DNA from: Sideroxyarcus sp.
GTDB lineage: Bacteria; Pseudomonadota; Gammaproteobacteria; Burkholderiales; Gallionellaceae
Assembly (NCBI GenBank): GCA_030651895.1
Contig: JAUSBR010000010.1
Coordinates: 342,703-406,702 of the forward strand
Length of the DNA: 64,000 bases
Direction of reading: 5' to 3'
Shown here: one piece after another, positions 9,813 through 18,152 of the stretch
Layout of the letters: each line of letters opens with the position of its first letter
How positions within the stretch are numbered: position 1 is the stretch's first letter
The notes under the pieces: model-generated
The model's input: only the letters and a program-made list of their open reading frames with translations
Told to the model about the DNA's origin: nothing
The model's database searches: none
Translations under genes and position numbers: made by a program

Positions 9813-11768
9813 ATGATTTCCTTTGCCCGCAAGCTACTGACACTACTCTGCACAACAGGGTTGCTGTGGATTTCTTCTGCCAGTGCGCAGACGGTGGAGA
9901 TCGGCGTACTTGCCTTCCGCCCCAAGCCGGAGATGCTCAAGCAATGGCAGCCGCTGGGCAAAGCACTGAAACGTGCCATCCCGCAGCATGAGTTCAATAT
10001 CAAGGTCTACCACTATCCCGAACTGGAACAGGCGGTCATCGACAAACGGGTGGATTTCGTCCTCACCAATCCGGCGCACTTTGTCCTGTTGAGCAGGCGC
10101 CTCGGGGTGTCTGCGCCATTGGCGACGTTGATCGTCGATGATAACGGTGTGCCTTTATCGTCCTTCGGTGGTGTGATCTTCGCGCTTGCCGAGCGCGCCG
10201 ACCTGCAAAAACTCACCGATCTCAAAGGGAAACGCCTAGTGACACCAGACCTGGGTTCTTTCGGCGGCTATCAGGCACAAGCCTACGAATTGGCCTTGGC
10301 TGGCGTGCGATTACCGGGCGATGCCGCAGTTCAGGTTGTCGGCATGCCGCACGACAATGTGGTCAATGCCGTGCTGCATGGAGGCGTCGATGCCGGATTC
10401 GTACGCACCGGCATGCTGGAGGCGTTGGCACATGAGGGCAAGCTGAGACTGTCGCAGGTTCGGATATTGAATCAACAACATGTCGCCGGTTTCCCGCTCC
10501 TCCTTTCCACGCGCCTCTACCCCGAATGGACTTTTGCCGCCTTGCCGCATGTGGACGAAAATATCTCGCGCCGCGTCGCTGCCGCCCTGTTCCAGCTGGA
10601 AGACGATGCGGCGACCACCCGCGCCATCGGCATTCACGGCTTTACGACTCCCAGCGATTATTCCCATGTCGAAGAGCTCCAGCGCGAATTGCGCTTGCCA
10701 CCGTTCGACAGCACGCCAAAATTTACCCTGCATGACGTGTGGACGCGTTACTACTGGCAATCTGTTTCGGCTGCCTCTGCCAGCCTGGTGATTCTGCTGC
10801 TGGCGATTAGTTTGTTCATGACCAATCGCCGCTTGCACACCCAAAGTAACAAACTCAAAAATGAAGTTCGCTTTCGCCACGGCCTTCTTGATGCACTGGG
10901 CGAAGGTGTATATGGCGTGAATCACCGCGGGCACTGCGTCTTCATCAATCCTGCTGCCTTGAGGATGTTGGGATTCGATGAGACCGACATCATCGGAAAA
11001 GATCAGCACGCACTGTTCCATCATCACCGCCAGGATGGCTCGACCTATCAGAGATTCGATTGCCCGATCCAGCTGTCGATGCTCGATGGCAAGACGCGTA
11101 GCGGCGAAGATTGGTTCTGGCGCAAGGATGGCAGCGGATTTCCGGTTGCTTTCACTGTCGCCCCCAACCTGATAGAAGCCGGGAGCGAGGGTGCTGTGGT
11201 GGTATTCCATGACATCACAGAGCGAAAACACAACGACGAACGCATCCGTCATCTGGCACAGCACGACACGCTGACCGACCTCCCCAACAGGGCGTTATTA
11301 AAAGACCGTTTACAGCAGGCGATGTCCTACGCCAAACGCGACAAGCAACATGTCGCATTGATGTTCGTCGATCTCGACCGTTTCAAGCCGATCAACGACA
11401 CCATGGGGCACATCGTCGGGGATTGGTTGCTGAAGGAAACCGCGAACCGCATGCGCAGTTGTGTGCGCGAATCGGATACCGTGGCGCGCGTCGGCGGCGA
11501 CGAATTCGTGGTGTTGTTGCGCACTGTGGAAAACGAAGAAGATGCCTTGATGGTGGCCGAGAAGATCCGCAATGTATTGAACAAGCCTTTCGAGCTCGCC
11601 CAGCAAAGCCTGCAGATATCCTGCAGTATCGGATTGGCTTTATACCCGGAACACGCGAATAACGAGACTGAACTGCTGGACTACGCGGACATCGCCATGT
11701 ATCAGGCCAAACAACTCGGACGCGACAAGGTGCAGGTGTTTTTACCAGAGTGCAACAAACAGCGTTGA
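9813..11768 (+). CDS. PhnD-like binding domain fused to PAS and GGDEF (diguanylate cyclase)
   Basis: 651 residues from the ATG at 9813 (the frame continues 27 codons upstream, but only from 9813 does a proper signal peptide begin). Signal sequence to SASA-QTVEIG; a periplasmic PhnD/phosphonate-binding-type domain (about 28-300: GVLAFRPKPE, DFVLTNPAHFVLL, DLGSFGGYQA); one transmembrane helix near residues 325-345; a PAS domain (HDITERK at its end); and a GGDEF domain with an intact RVGGDEFVVLL active site. It should turn a periplasmic small ligand into a c-di-GMP signal. The ligand could be a phosphonate, phosphite or other small anion. No EAL domain and no transporter permease are nearby. Confidence 0.9.
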   Translation: MISFARKLLTLLCTTGLLWISSASAQTVEIGVLAFRPKPEMLKQWQPLGKALKRAIPQHEFNIKVYHYPELEQAVIDKRVDFVLTNPAHFVLLSRRLGVSAPLATLIVDDNGVPLSSFGGVIFALAERADLQKLTDLKGKRLVTPDLGSFGGYQAQAYELALAGVRLPGDAAVQVVGMPHDNVVNAVLHGGVDAGFVRTGMLEALAHEGKLRLSQVRILNQQHVAGFPLLLSTRLYPEWTFAALPHVDENISRRVAAALFQLEDDAATTRAIGIHGFTTPSDYSHVEELQRELRLPPFDSTPKFTLHDVWTRYYWQSVSAASASLVILLLAISLFMTNRRLHTQSNKLKNEVRFRHGLLDALGEGVYGVNHRGHCVFINPAALRMLGFDETDIIGKDQHALFHHHRQDGSTYQRFDCPIQLSMLDGKTRSGEDWFWRKDGSGFPVAFTVAPNLIEAGSEGAVVVFHDITERKHNDERIRHLAQHDTLTDLPNRALLKDRLQQAMSYAKRDKQHVALMFVDLDRFKPINDTMGHIVGDWLLKETANRMRSCVRESDTVARVGGDEFVVLLRTVENEEDALMVAEKIRNVLNKPFELAQQSLQISCSIGLALYPEHANNETELLDYADIAMYQAKQLGRDKVQVFLPECNKQR

Positions 11769-11772
11769 TCGA

Positions 11773-12282
11773 TCAGGCGCCGCCTGCCTTGATGGTGCCG
11801 GTTCCGGCGGATAACTGTTCCAGGACGGTATTCCAGAATGCATCCCCTCTCTTTTTGCCGGCAGCGCTCTCGATCACGTTGCGGCACTGTTCCACCTGTT
11901 TTGCGAATTCTTCGATGGATAGGGATTTTTCCAGACGCATGGAAAGCGGGTCGCCCGCCGGGCCCAGGATCTCGATGACAAGATGGGAAACGGTACGCAC
12001 GAGTTCCTTGGGAGGGGCTTTCACGTTCTGAGCGGGAGCTGACGCTGCGGCTGCACTCGCTACGGAAGAGGCGACTGCCTCGATGAAGCCGCCTTCGACA
12101 AGCATGGTAAAGAACGTGGCGGAATCACCCAGAGCTGCGGTGTTAGCCAGCAGCTGCTCGGTGCCGGTCTTTCCATCCACCATCACTAGCAGGCTGCGCA
12201 CCCGCGACGGCAACTGAAAAGCCCGGGTCGCCACTTCCTGTTGACCTTTGGCAGTCTTGATGTAAATAGCCTGCAGATCCAT
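11773..12282 (-). CDS. Unknown protein with a small N-terminal module shared with the gene at 13830-16931
   Basis: 169 residues from the ATG at 12282 (an upstream ATG at 12306 is less likely). The first about 70 residues (starting MDLQAIYIKTAKGQQEV) align without large gaps to the start of the 1033-residue AsmA-like protein (MDKKTVFIKTAKGEQEL). The shared pattern is I-K-T-A-K-G-x-Q-E, a basic stretch, a hydrophobic strand with D-x-K-T/S, and a helix ending G-x-I. After an Ala-rich linker comes a second helical domain (about 100-165) that is not recognised. No signal peptide or membrane segment. It is convergent with the cyclase gene (4 bases between stops) and divergent from the aminotransferase. 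Confidence 0.7.
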   Translation of the reverse strand: MDLQAIYIKTAKGQQEVATRAFQLPSRVRSLLVMVDGKTGTEQLLANTAALGDSATFFTMLVEGGFIEAVASSVASAAAASAPAQNVKAPPKELVRTVSHLVIEILGPAGDPLSMRLEKSLSIEEFAKQVEQCRNVIESAAGKKRGDAFWNTVLEQLSAGTGTIKAGGA

Positions 12283-12518
12283 CTCTCTCTCCATCCTGTC
12301 CATCATCGCTCGTCACCTGAACCTGCTTCACTTGGCTGGGGACTATATACCAGGTTTATTTCAATTTGTTCGGCCGTTGTTTTTCTGCGACGTATCGGCC
12401 ATTTCGGCGAAACCGGCTCTGCCGACGACAGACGCGCAACCCCTTTGTGCCGGCTCGATACGCTAGCCTCCTTATCAATCATGCAGGGCTTCTGCATTCA
12501 ATCTTTCCCGGCAACGGG

Positions 12519-12549
12519 TATAATTCGCCCCAACGTTCAACCCCAAGGA
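12519..12549 (+). promoter_or_regulatory. Promoter -10 and ribosome binding site of the aminotransferase
   Basis: A perfect TATAAT lies at 12519-12524; no good -35 is seen upstream. AAGGAA at 12544-12549 sits six bases before the GTG at 12556 and decides the start codon, against longer in-frame alternatives that begin as far up as 12241. Confidence 0.6.
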
Positions 12550-12555
12550 AATATC

Positions 12556-13749
12556 GTGTCTCTCTCCACCCGCGTACAAGCCATCAAACCCTCTCCCACC
12601 CTTGCCGTAACTGCCCGCGCTGCCAAACTGAAAGCCGAAGGCAAGGACATCATCGGACTGGGGGCCGGAGAACCGGACTTTGATACGCCGCAACATATCA
12701 AGGATGCCGCGATCGCGGCGATCAACAAGGGTTTCACCAAATACACTGCGGTCGGCGGCACGCCCTCCCTCAAGCAGGCCATCATCGCCAAGTTCAAGCG
12801 CGACAACGGCCTCGACTACACGGCCAAGCAGATCCTAGTGTCCTGCGGCGGCAAACAGAGCTTCTTCAACCTGGCACTGGCGACGATCAATCCGGGCGAT
12901 GAGGTCATCATTCCCGCACCGTACTGGGTATCGTACCCGGACATCGTGATCATCGCGGAAGGCAAGCCGGTGATCGTGCAGGCCGGCATCGAACAGGGTT
13001 TCAAGATGACGCCCGCGCAACTGGCGGCGGCAATCACAGCCAAGACCAGAATGGTCGTGATCAACAGCCCGAGCAACCCGTCCGGTGCGGTATACACGCT
13101 GGAAGATCTGAAGGCGCTGGGCGAAGTGCTGCGCAAACACCCGGATATCATCATCGCCACCGACGACATGTACGAACACATCGCGCTGACCGACGCCAAG
13201 TTCGTCAACATCCTGGATGCCTGCCCCGACCTGTATCCGCGCACCATGGTGCTGAACGGCGTTTCCAAAGCCTACGCGATGACCGGCTGGCGCATCGGCT
13301 ATGCAGCGGGTCCCGAGAACATCATCACCGCGATGGAAAACGTGCAGTCGCAAAGCACGTCCAACCCGACCTCGATCTCCCAAGTGGCTGCAGAAGCCGC
13401 TTTGAACGGCGATCAGGGCTGTATCACTCCGATGCTTAAGGCATTCCGCGAGCGTCACCTGTTCGTGGTGGACGGCCTGAACAAGATCCCGGGACTGAGC
13501 TGCCTCATGGCGGGCGGCGCGTTCTATGCCTTCCCCGATGCGCGCAAGGCCATCGCGACATTGCACAAGAAAGGCACCCTCAAAGAAGCGACAGATATCG
13601 CACTGTCCGAATATCTGCTGGTGGAAGCCGGCGTGGCCGTGGTGCCGGGTTCGGCGTTCGGTAGCGAAGGCTATATCCGCCTGTCCTTCGCCACCTCGAT
13701 GAGCAACCTTGAGGCAGCGCTTGCGCGCATGGCAAAGGCGCTGAGCTAA
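12556..13749 (+). CDS. Class I pyridoxal-phosphate aminotransferase (aspartate type)
   Basis: 397 residues from a GTG with a good ribosome binding site. Family signatures: LGAGEPDFDTP near the N-terminus, NPSNPSGAV (Asn contacting the cofactor), TDDMYEHI (Asp), SKAYAMTGWRIG with the Schiff-base Lys, and a C-terminal Arg in YIRLSFATS for the substrate carboxylate. This is the subgroup Ib (AatA/AspC-like) enzyme that exchanges amino groups between aspartate or prephenate and 2-oxo acids in the cytoplasm. The exact substrate range cannot be read from sequence. The gene is flanked on both sides by genes sharing an unusual N-terminal module, and is followed by a strong terminator. Confidence 0.92.
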   Translation: MSLSTRVQAIKPSPTLAVTARAAKLKAEGKDIIGLGAGEPDFDTPQHIKDAAIAAINKGFTKYTAVGGTPSLKQAIIAKFKRDNGLDYTAKQILVSCGGKQSFFNLALATINPGDEVIIPAPYWVSYPDIVIIAEGKPVIVQAGIEQGFKMTPAQLAAAITAKTRMVVINSPSNPSGAVYTLEDLKALGEVLRKHPDIIIATDDMYEHIALTDAKFVNILDACPDLYPRTMVLNGVSKAYAMTGWRIGYAAGPENIITAMENVQSQSTSNPTSISQVAAEAALNGDQGCITPMLKAFRERHLFVVDGLNKIPGLSCLMAGGAFYAFPDARKAIATLHKKGTLKEATDIALSEYLLVEAGVAVVPGSAFGSEGYIRLSFATSMSNLEAALARMAKALS

Positions 13750-13778
13750 AACGAATCGGCAACCGACTCCCAAAAACA

Positions 13779-13815
13779 AAACCGGCCAGATCAGAAATGA
13801 TCTGGCCGGTTTTTA
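13779..13815. terminator. Bidirectional Rho-independent terminator
   Basis: A perfect 15-bp stem (AAACCGGCCAGATCA / TGATCTGGCCGGTTT) closes a GAAA loop and is followed by T residues; A residues lie on the other side. It sits between the convergent aminotransferase and AsmA-like genes and can serve both. Confidence 0.92.
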
Positions 13816-13829
13816 TTCAGAGAGTACTC

Positions 13830-16800
13830 TCAGCGTCCCGCGCGCAGCTTGGGTTCAGCCAGGGTACCAAACAAGGTCATCTGGTTGTTTCCTGAACGCA
13901 TCTTGATCTCCGCATTCAAGTTACCCGAAAGCTGACCAGTCGGCGATACATCGAACGAACCTCCCGCACTCAGCATAGGTGAAACGATCTTCAGTTGACG
14001 GAAATCGCTTGCACCATTCTCGACGCGCACTGTGCCTATCAGATCGTCAAAACGGGTACGCCCTCCGACCAGATTCTCGCGGCTCAACAGGCGCGCTGTC
14101 TCTACCATATCGATAGCCCCGATCTCGCCATTCTTTACTGTGAAAGAAGCCTCCAGACGCCGTGCCCCGCCGAGCTGCGACAGCTTGTCTCCGTTCAGTG
14201 TGAAAGTGCCCTCCCCGTACATCTCGCCCTTGATGCCGTATCGAGGAAACATCTTGTCCAGTTCGAATGTCTTCGCTTCGAGGCGTCCCTGCAACTGCCA
14301 GCCCTTGCGCCAGCTCAACTTGGCACTGCCCAGCAGGATGCCCTTGAAGATATGGGCGTCCATCTCGGTAAAGTTCACCTCGCCATCGCTCAGGATGCCC
14401 TTGGCGCTGAGGTCACTGAACACGATATCGGATAACAGCGGCAGACTGGTCTCTTTCAGACTCACCCCCAATTGCCAGCGTCCCTGATCGGGTTGCAGGT
14501 CGACGCTGTATTTTTCATCCGCACTGTGCAAAGCAATACGGGTAAACGCCCCTTGCCCATCCAGTTCGGCAAAGCCACTCAGGCTTGGCAGCGCGACTTC
14601 GTCGGTGACGACCTTCACATTCTGCAAAGTAAAGTGGCGAACGGGGAATTGTTTGTCCCCACCCAACGACGTCAAGCTCGGTGCCAGCCTTTCAAGCTGG
14701 CTGCCCTTGATACTGACATCTTCCAACTGCACATCACTGAGCACCTTGGTCTCCGAGAACAGAGACAAGATATCAGCACTCAACACCACGTTGGCTATCT
14801 GTAAATCCTGTTCGGTGCCGACCGTGACGTTCTGCAATTGTAACTTGGGCGGAATGGATGCGGCGCTCATACTGCCGATACGTACCGGCTGCTTCAATTG
14901 TGCCGAAAGGCGTTGTTCCAGCGGTGCTATGTAGTCCTGCAATGGATAGACATAGGGCAGCACCACCACTGCACTCAGCGCAAGCACAGCCAGTCCGAAA
15001 CCAATCTTCCCCAGCGCCAATGGCTCACGCCGTTTTCTCTGAACCGACTTGTTGGCTGCCTTGGCCTGCGATAAAGCTGCCTGTTGCACAGCTTGCTCGG
15101 CCTCGATCTTGGCCTGAGCCTGAGCGCGCTGCTCTGCTTCGGCCCATGCCTTGGCTTGTTCTGCGGCCAGAGCGCGCTCTTCATCTCTCCTGCGTTCTTC
15201 TTCTTCGGCTTTTTGCCGCGCCACATCAGCTTCGGCCTTGAGCCGAGCCATCTCGGCCGCCATATCCGGCTTGGAAATCTTTTCCGCCTCAGCCTTGGCC
15301 TCGGCAACCGCGCGCTGCGCCGCTTCCCGGCGCGCGTTCGCTTCTGCCTCTGCTGTCTGGTCTACAGGACGGGGGGACAGTTGATCCTCGGGGGTCTGTT
15401 CTTCACTCAGGAAATTATCCAGATCGATCTTGAAAGATGAAGTAGCTTCACTCTTGGCAGTTTGCTTCTGGCTATTGGCTCTTGCCAACACTTCCTGCGC
15501 AGCAGCTGCAGCGACCACTTCCTTCCTGATACGCTCCTCCGCTTCTCGCGATGCCGCTGCATCTGCTCTGGCTTTAGCTTCAGCCTCCTGTTCGGTTTTG
15601 ATACGTGCAGCTTGAGCTTCCTGCTCCGCCCTCAAGCGGGTCGCTTCCGCTTCGCGACGTGCCAACTCCTCTGTTGCGAGGCGTACCTGTTCTTCCGCTT
15701 CGCGACGTGCCTTCTCTTCCGCTTCGCGACGTGCCTTCTCTTCCGCCTCGCGACGTGCCTTCTCTTCCGCCTCTTGCTTTGCGAGTGCAGCTGCCAGCGC
15801 TTTTGCTTCCGCTTCTGCGCGAGCCTTGGCTGCCTCCAGTTCGGCTTTGACGCGAGCAGCTTCCTGCTCCGCCTTAATGCGAGCCGCATCGGCTTCCGCC
15901 TTGGCTTTTGCGGCAGCTTCCAGTTCTGCCTTGACACGGGCTGCTTCCTGCTCCACCCGGATGCGAGCCGCATCGGCTTCCGCTTTGGCTTTTGCGGCCG
16001 CTTCCAGTTCTGCCTTAACGCGGGCTGCTTCCTGCTCAGCTTTCAATCTGGCTGCTTCTGCATCCTGTTTGGCTTTGGCCTCGGCTACTTGTCTGGCACG
16101 CGCAGCCGTTTCGATCTCGGCACGAACGCGCGCATCAGCCTCTGCTTTGGATTTTGCCACGGCTTCCAACGCTGCTTGGGCTTTGGCTGTTTCGCGGGCG
16201 GCTTCCTGTTCTGCCCGCATCCTTGCGGCAGCTTCCAGTTTCGCCTTGGCTTCAGCCTGCTCCCGATTTGCAGCTTCCTGCATGGCTTTCGATTCAGCCG
16301 CCGCGCGCGCACGTGCGGCAACATCTGCCTCGTGTCTGGCTTTGGCTTCTGCCTTGGCGGCCGCATCGGCACTCGCCCTGGCTTTGGCTGCATCTATGCC
16401 CGCTTCCAGTTCGGAACGGGCACGCTCTGCCGCAGCCACCTTGGCTCTTAATTTCGCTTCTTTGCTTGCTTCGTCTTCCACAACCGGCTTCATGCCGGAC
16501 TGGGCCATGGCGATCTCCAGTTCGGCTCGGGCGAGTTCCGCTTCATCGTCCTTGCCCATGGTCCTGGCAGCTGTTGCAGGATTAAAGGATGGCTTCGAAG
16601 CCAAAGAGGTGAAATCAAGCTCTTCCGATTTTGAGGGGGTGGATTGCTTGGGCACGAACATCTTCGGCGCCATGATCTTGGGAGGGGTGATCTTGGGTGA
16701 GACGATCTTGGCTTCGGCAGGTCTGTTCTTATCGCGGATGTATTCTCCCGCAACCAGTTCGCCTAGCACTTCATACAGATCATCACGCAAGCTGGGAGGT

Positions 16801-16931
16801 GCACGTCTGGACATCTCATCCACAGTGGACTTGTTGTCGATCAGGGACATGGCTCGCCGCAGGTCACCAGACAAGTTGGAAAGTTCCTGTTCGCCTTTTG
16901 CTGTTTTGATAAATACTGTTTTCTTGTCCAT
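13830..16931 (-). CDS. Large coiled-coil protein with one membrane helix and a C-terminal AsmA-like domain
   Basis: 1033 residues in three parts. (1) Residues 1-75: the module starting MDKKTVFIKTAKGEQEL, shared with the gene at 11773-12282. (2) About 100-635: a long Ala/Glu/Lys/Arg-rich helical region like TolA, with internal repeats of 8 and about 28 residues. (3) One hydrophobic helix near 642-663 (FGLAVLALSAVVVLPYV), then about 370 residues like the C-terminal AsmA domain (inner/outer membrane lipid-traffic family), ending near FGTLAEPKLR. Typical AsmA proteins have the membrane helix at the very N-terminus, so this one carries a roughly 640-residue cytoplasmic extension. Possible roles are envelope biogenesis or lipid transport tied to a cytoplasmic partner. 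Function unknown. Confidence 0.82.
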   Translation of the reverse strand: MDKKTVFIKTAKGEQELSNLSGDLRRAMSLIDNKSTVDEMSRRAPPSLRDDLYEVLGELVAGEYIRDKNRPAEAKIVSPKITPPKIMAPKMFVPKQSTPSKSEELDFTSLASKPSFNPATAARTMGKDDEAELARAELEIAMAQSGMKPVVEDEASKEAKLRAKVAAAERARSELEAGIDAAKARASADAAAKAEAKARHEADVAARARAAAESKAMQEAANREQAEAKAKLEAAARMRAEQEAARETAKAQAALEAVAKSKAEADARVRAEIETAARARQVAEAKAKQDAEAARLKAEQEAARVKAELEAAAKAKAEADAARIRVEQEAARVKAELEAAAKAKAEADAARIKAEQEAARVKAELEAAKARAEAEAKALAAALAKQEAEEKARREAEEKARREAEEKARREAEEQVRLATEELARREAEATRLRAEQEAQAARIKTEQEAEAKARADAAASREAEERIRKEVVAAAAAQEVLARANSQKQTAKSEATSSFKIDLDNFLSEEQTPEDQLSPRPVDQTAEAEANARREAAQRAVAEAKAEAEKISKPDMAAEMARLKAEADVARQKAEEEERRRDEERALAAEQAKAWAEAEQRAQAQAKIEAEQAVQQAALSQAKAANKSVQRKRREPLALGKIGFGLAVLALSAVVVLPYVYPLQDYIAPLEQRLSAQLKQPVRIGSMSAASIPPKLQLQNVTVGTEQDLQIANVVLSADILSLFSETKVLSDVQLEDVSIKGSQLERLAPSLTSLGGDKQFPVRHFTLQNVKVVTDEVALPSLSGFAELDGQGAFTRIALHSADEKYSVDLQPDQGRWQLGVSLKETSLPLLSDIVFSDLSAKGILSDGEVNFTEMDAHIFKGILLGSAKLSWRKGWQLQGRLEAKTFELDKMFPRYGIKGEMYGEGTFTLNGDKLSQLGGARRLEASFTVKNGEIGAIDMVETARLLSRENLVGGRTRFDDLIGTVRVENGASDFRQLKIVSPMLSAGGSFDVSPTGQLSGNLNAEIKMRSGNNQMTLFGTLAEPKLRAGR
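15691..15774 (-). repeat. 24-bp tandem repeat coding for an 8-residue heptad-like unit
   Basis: Three near-identical 24-base copies plus half a copy (starts 15691, 15715, 15739, 15763) encode repeats of ARREAEEK in the coiled coil of the AsmA-like protein. The high nucleotide identity points to recent slippage or duplication. Confidence 0.8.
15811..16059 (-). repeat. 81-84-bp tandem repeat inside the coiled-coil gene
   Basis: Three copies beginning near 15811, 15892 and 15976 encode a 27-28-residue unit with AEADAARI...EQEAARVKAELEAA. This region can vary in length between strains. Confidence 0.75.
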
Positions 16932-17025
16932 GATCCCAGTTTGATTTATTTACCTGCCAAGCATCCGTGAATGCGTAATGTTCCGCAAAAAAATCGGAAT
17001 TCTGCACTACACCGCGTTTCTCTTA

Positions 17026-17054
17026 TTGACCAAGACGCTCACAATCATTAGTAT
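17026..17054 (+). promoter_or_regulatory. Promoter of tRNA-Asn
   Basis: -35 TTGACC (17026-17031), 17-base spacer, -10 TAGTAT (17049-17054), 15 bases before the mature 5' end of the tRNA. Confidence 0.7.
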
Positions 17055-17069
17055 AGCGCCCTCATCAAT

Positions 17070-17145
17070 TCCCTGATAGCTCAGTCGGTAGAGCGACGGA
17101 CTGTTAATCCGCAGGTCCCTGGTTCGAGTCCAGGTCGGGGAGCCA
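17070..17145 (+). tRNA. tRNA-Asn (GTT)
   Basis: 76 bases. The acceptor stem is TCCCTGA/TCGGGGA (one T-G pair), with an encoded CCA. The anticodon loop CTGTTAA gives GTT, and the T arm is GGTTCGAGTCC. The 3' half of this gene is repeated at 17823-17863, marking it as an insertion target. Confidence 0.97.
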
Positions 17146-17147
17146 GA
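17105..17147 (+). repeat. Left attachment-like repeat (3' half of tRNA-Asn)
   Basis: The first 26 bases (17105-17130) are identical to 17823-17848; the repeat then continues to 17147 with one substitution and two extra G. This is the usual layout of an attL inside an intact tRNA gene. Confidence 0.75.
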
Positions 17148-17152
17148 ATATT

Positions 17153-17183
17153 AAAGGCCATCTTTCGAGGTGGCCTTTTTATT
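17153..17183 (+). terminator. Rho-independent terminator after tRNA-Asn
   Basis: Stem AAAGGCCATC / GGTGGCCTTT with loop TTTCGA, followed by TT and an AT-rich tail. Confidence 0.85.
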
Positions 17184-17185
17184 TT

Positions 17186-17800
17186 ATGGCCGAAATTGGG
17201 GAAAGCCAGCAGCTCGTAATAAAAGCTGCCGAGTCGCAAAAAGATACAAATGGAGCAATACCAGTGACAAACGCACAACGCAAAGCACTCAGCCGCATGG
17301 CTGAAATGAATTCAGCAAGTAACGACAGAAAGCCTGAACCAACGCACAGTAGCGCGTTCTGCCCGCATGAGGCAGGCGCGTATTACCTTGCGACGGTGGG
17401 GACTGTCGGCAAGATCATCAACCTATTCGCCAAGGAAATCGAGCCGCCCGTTTACACCTACACGATCACCAACATTCGTTTTGAACAGGATCCCGATACT
17501 GGGAAATGGGTCTGGTTTGACGGGAAAGAAAAGCTATCCCCACGCAAAAACCAGGATGATTGGCGTCTTGGCAGCAAAAAGTTATATGCCTCACGCGAAG
17601 GTGCGGAGGCTGAGCTTCAGCGCGCGATGGCCAAGAACGGTGACCGGGTGACCAAGGTACATGACTTGCCAGACTGTATGACTAAACTAAGAAAAATCCG
17701 TAGCGCACATCATCCAGACCGCAATAACCCCGATTCCGACCATGATCTCTATCAGGCTGCTATCGAGAAAATTGACAGGATGCGTGCGATGAGTGCATGA
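17186..17800 (+). CDS. Orphan ORF with a C-terminal J-domain-like HPD motif
   Basis: 204 residues from the ATG at 17186. A GTG at 17264 with GGAG eight bases before it would give 178 residues and has the better ribosome binding site, so the true start is uncertain, especially since the ATG follows the tRNA terminator by only a few bases. The last about 45 residues read like helix II-HPD-helix III of a DnaJ J-domain (LRKIRSAHHPDRNNPDSD, then a helix). The middle (about 70-150) has several aromatic strands (KWVWFDGKEKL) and is not recognised. It is the only gene in the tRNA-bounded insertion. It might recruit the host DnaK, as some phage or island proteins do; this is inference. Confidence 0.6.
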   Translation: MAEIGESQQLVIKAAESQKDTNGAIPVTNAQRKALSRMAEMNSASNDRKPEPTHSSAFCPHEAGAYYLATVGTVGKIINLFAKEIEPPVYTYTITNIRFEQDPDTGKWVWFDGKEKLSPRKNQDDWRLGSKKLYASREGAEAELQRAMAKNGDRVTKVHDLPDCMTKLRKIRSAHHPDRNNPDSDHDLYQAAIEKIDRMRAMSA

Positions 17801-17822
17801 ACCACACCGTAGCCTGACCGAG

Positions 17823-17863
17823 TAATCCGCAGGTCCCTGGTTCGAGTCTAGGTCGGAGCCAGA
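17823..17863 (+). repeat. Right attachment-like repeat (partial tRNA-Asn copy)
   Basis: Copy of the 3' half of tRNA-Asn from the anticodon loop to CCA. It has one C-to-T change and a two-base deletion in the acceptor strand, and lacks the 5' half, so it is not a functional tRNA. Confidence 0.75.
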
Positions 17864-17866
17864 CAA

Positions 17867-17904
17867 AAAAGGGCTAGCGCTATGCATTAGCCCTTTTGTT
17901 TTTC
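17867..17904 (+). terminator. Rho-independent terminator at the right end of the insertion
   Basis: Stem AAAAGGGCTA / TAGCCCTTTT around an 11-base loop, followed by G and TTTTT. The stretch from here to the qmcA stop at 18153 (about 250 bases) holds no gene that I can recognise. Confidence 0.85.
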
Positions 17905-18152
17905 GGACGACATTTGAAGAAACGGAGAAAACAGAACGAGCGCCTGAGGTAATCAAGAGCCTCGACGAGTCCGCAAGCTTTAGCTTGAATTCGCCCTCGC
18001 GCCCTACCCGACAATTCCAGGCGAAAATAATATTATCTCCAAATAATCATATACATTCAAAGCATTTCCGCCTTGAAATACCTTTGGCATCTTGCATGCC
18101 ACCAAGCTATCCCACCAGCGTTACAGTCAAGCCGATTGCTGCAACGAACAAT

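Larger units (their letters stand above)
17146..17863 (+). mobile_element. Very small tRNA-Asn-bounded insertion (about 0.7 kb)
   Basis: The segment lies between the intact tRNA-Asn gene and a second copy of its 3' half. It holds one ORF (17186/17264-17800) and two terminators, but no integrase. Direct repeat of a tRNA 3' end bounding foreign-looking DNA is the mark of integrase-mediated insertion. It may be a non-autonomous satellite or what is left of a larger island after internal deletion. Base composition looks more AT-rich than the neighbouring genes by eye. A plain duplication of the tRNA 3' end is the competing explanation. Confidence 0.6.

Noticed and set aside
15691..16059. CRISPR-like repeats
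   Set aside because: The repeats are contiguous, in frame and encode a coiled coil; there are no unique spacers and no cas genes.
15826..16944. A Ser/Ala-rich 372-codon frame on the plus strand
   Set aside because: Shadow of the repetitive coiled-coil gene; its composition follows from the Ala/Glu repeats on the other strand.
17823..17863. A second tRNA-Asn gene
   Set aside because: Only the 3' half is present, with a two-base deletion in the acceptor strand; treated as an attachment-like repeat.
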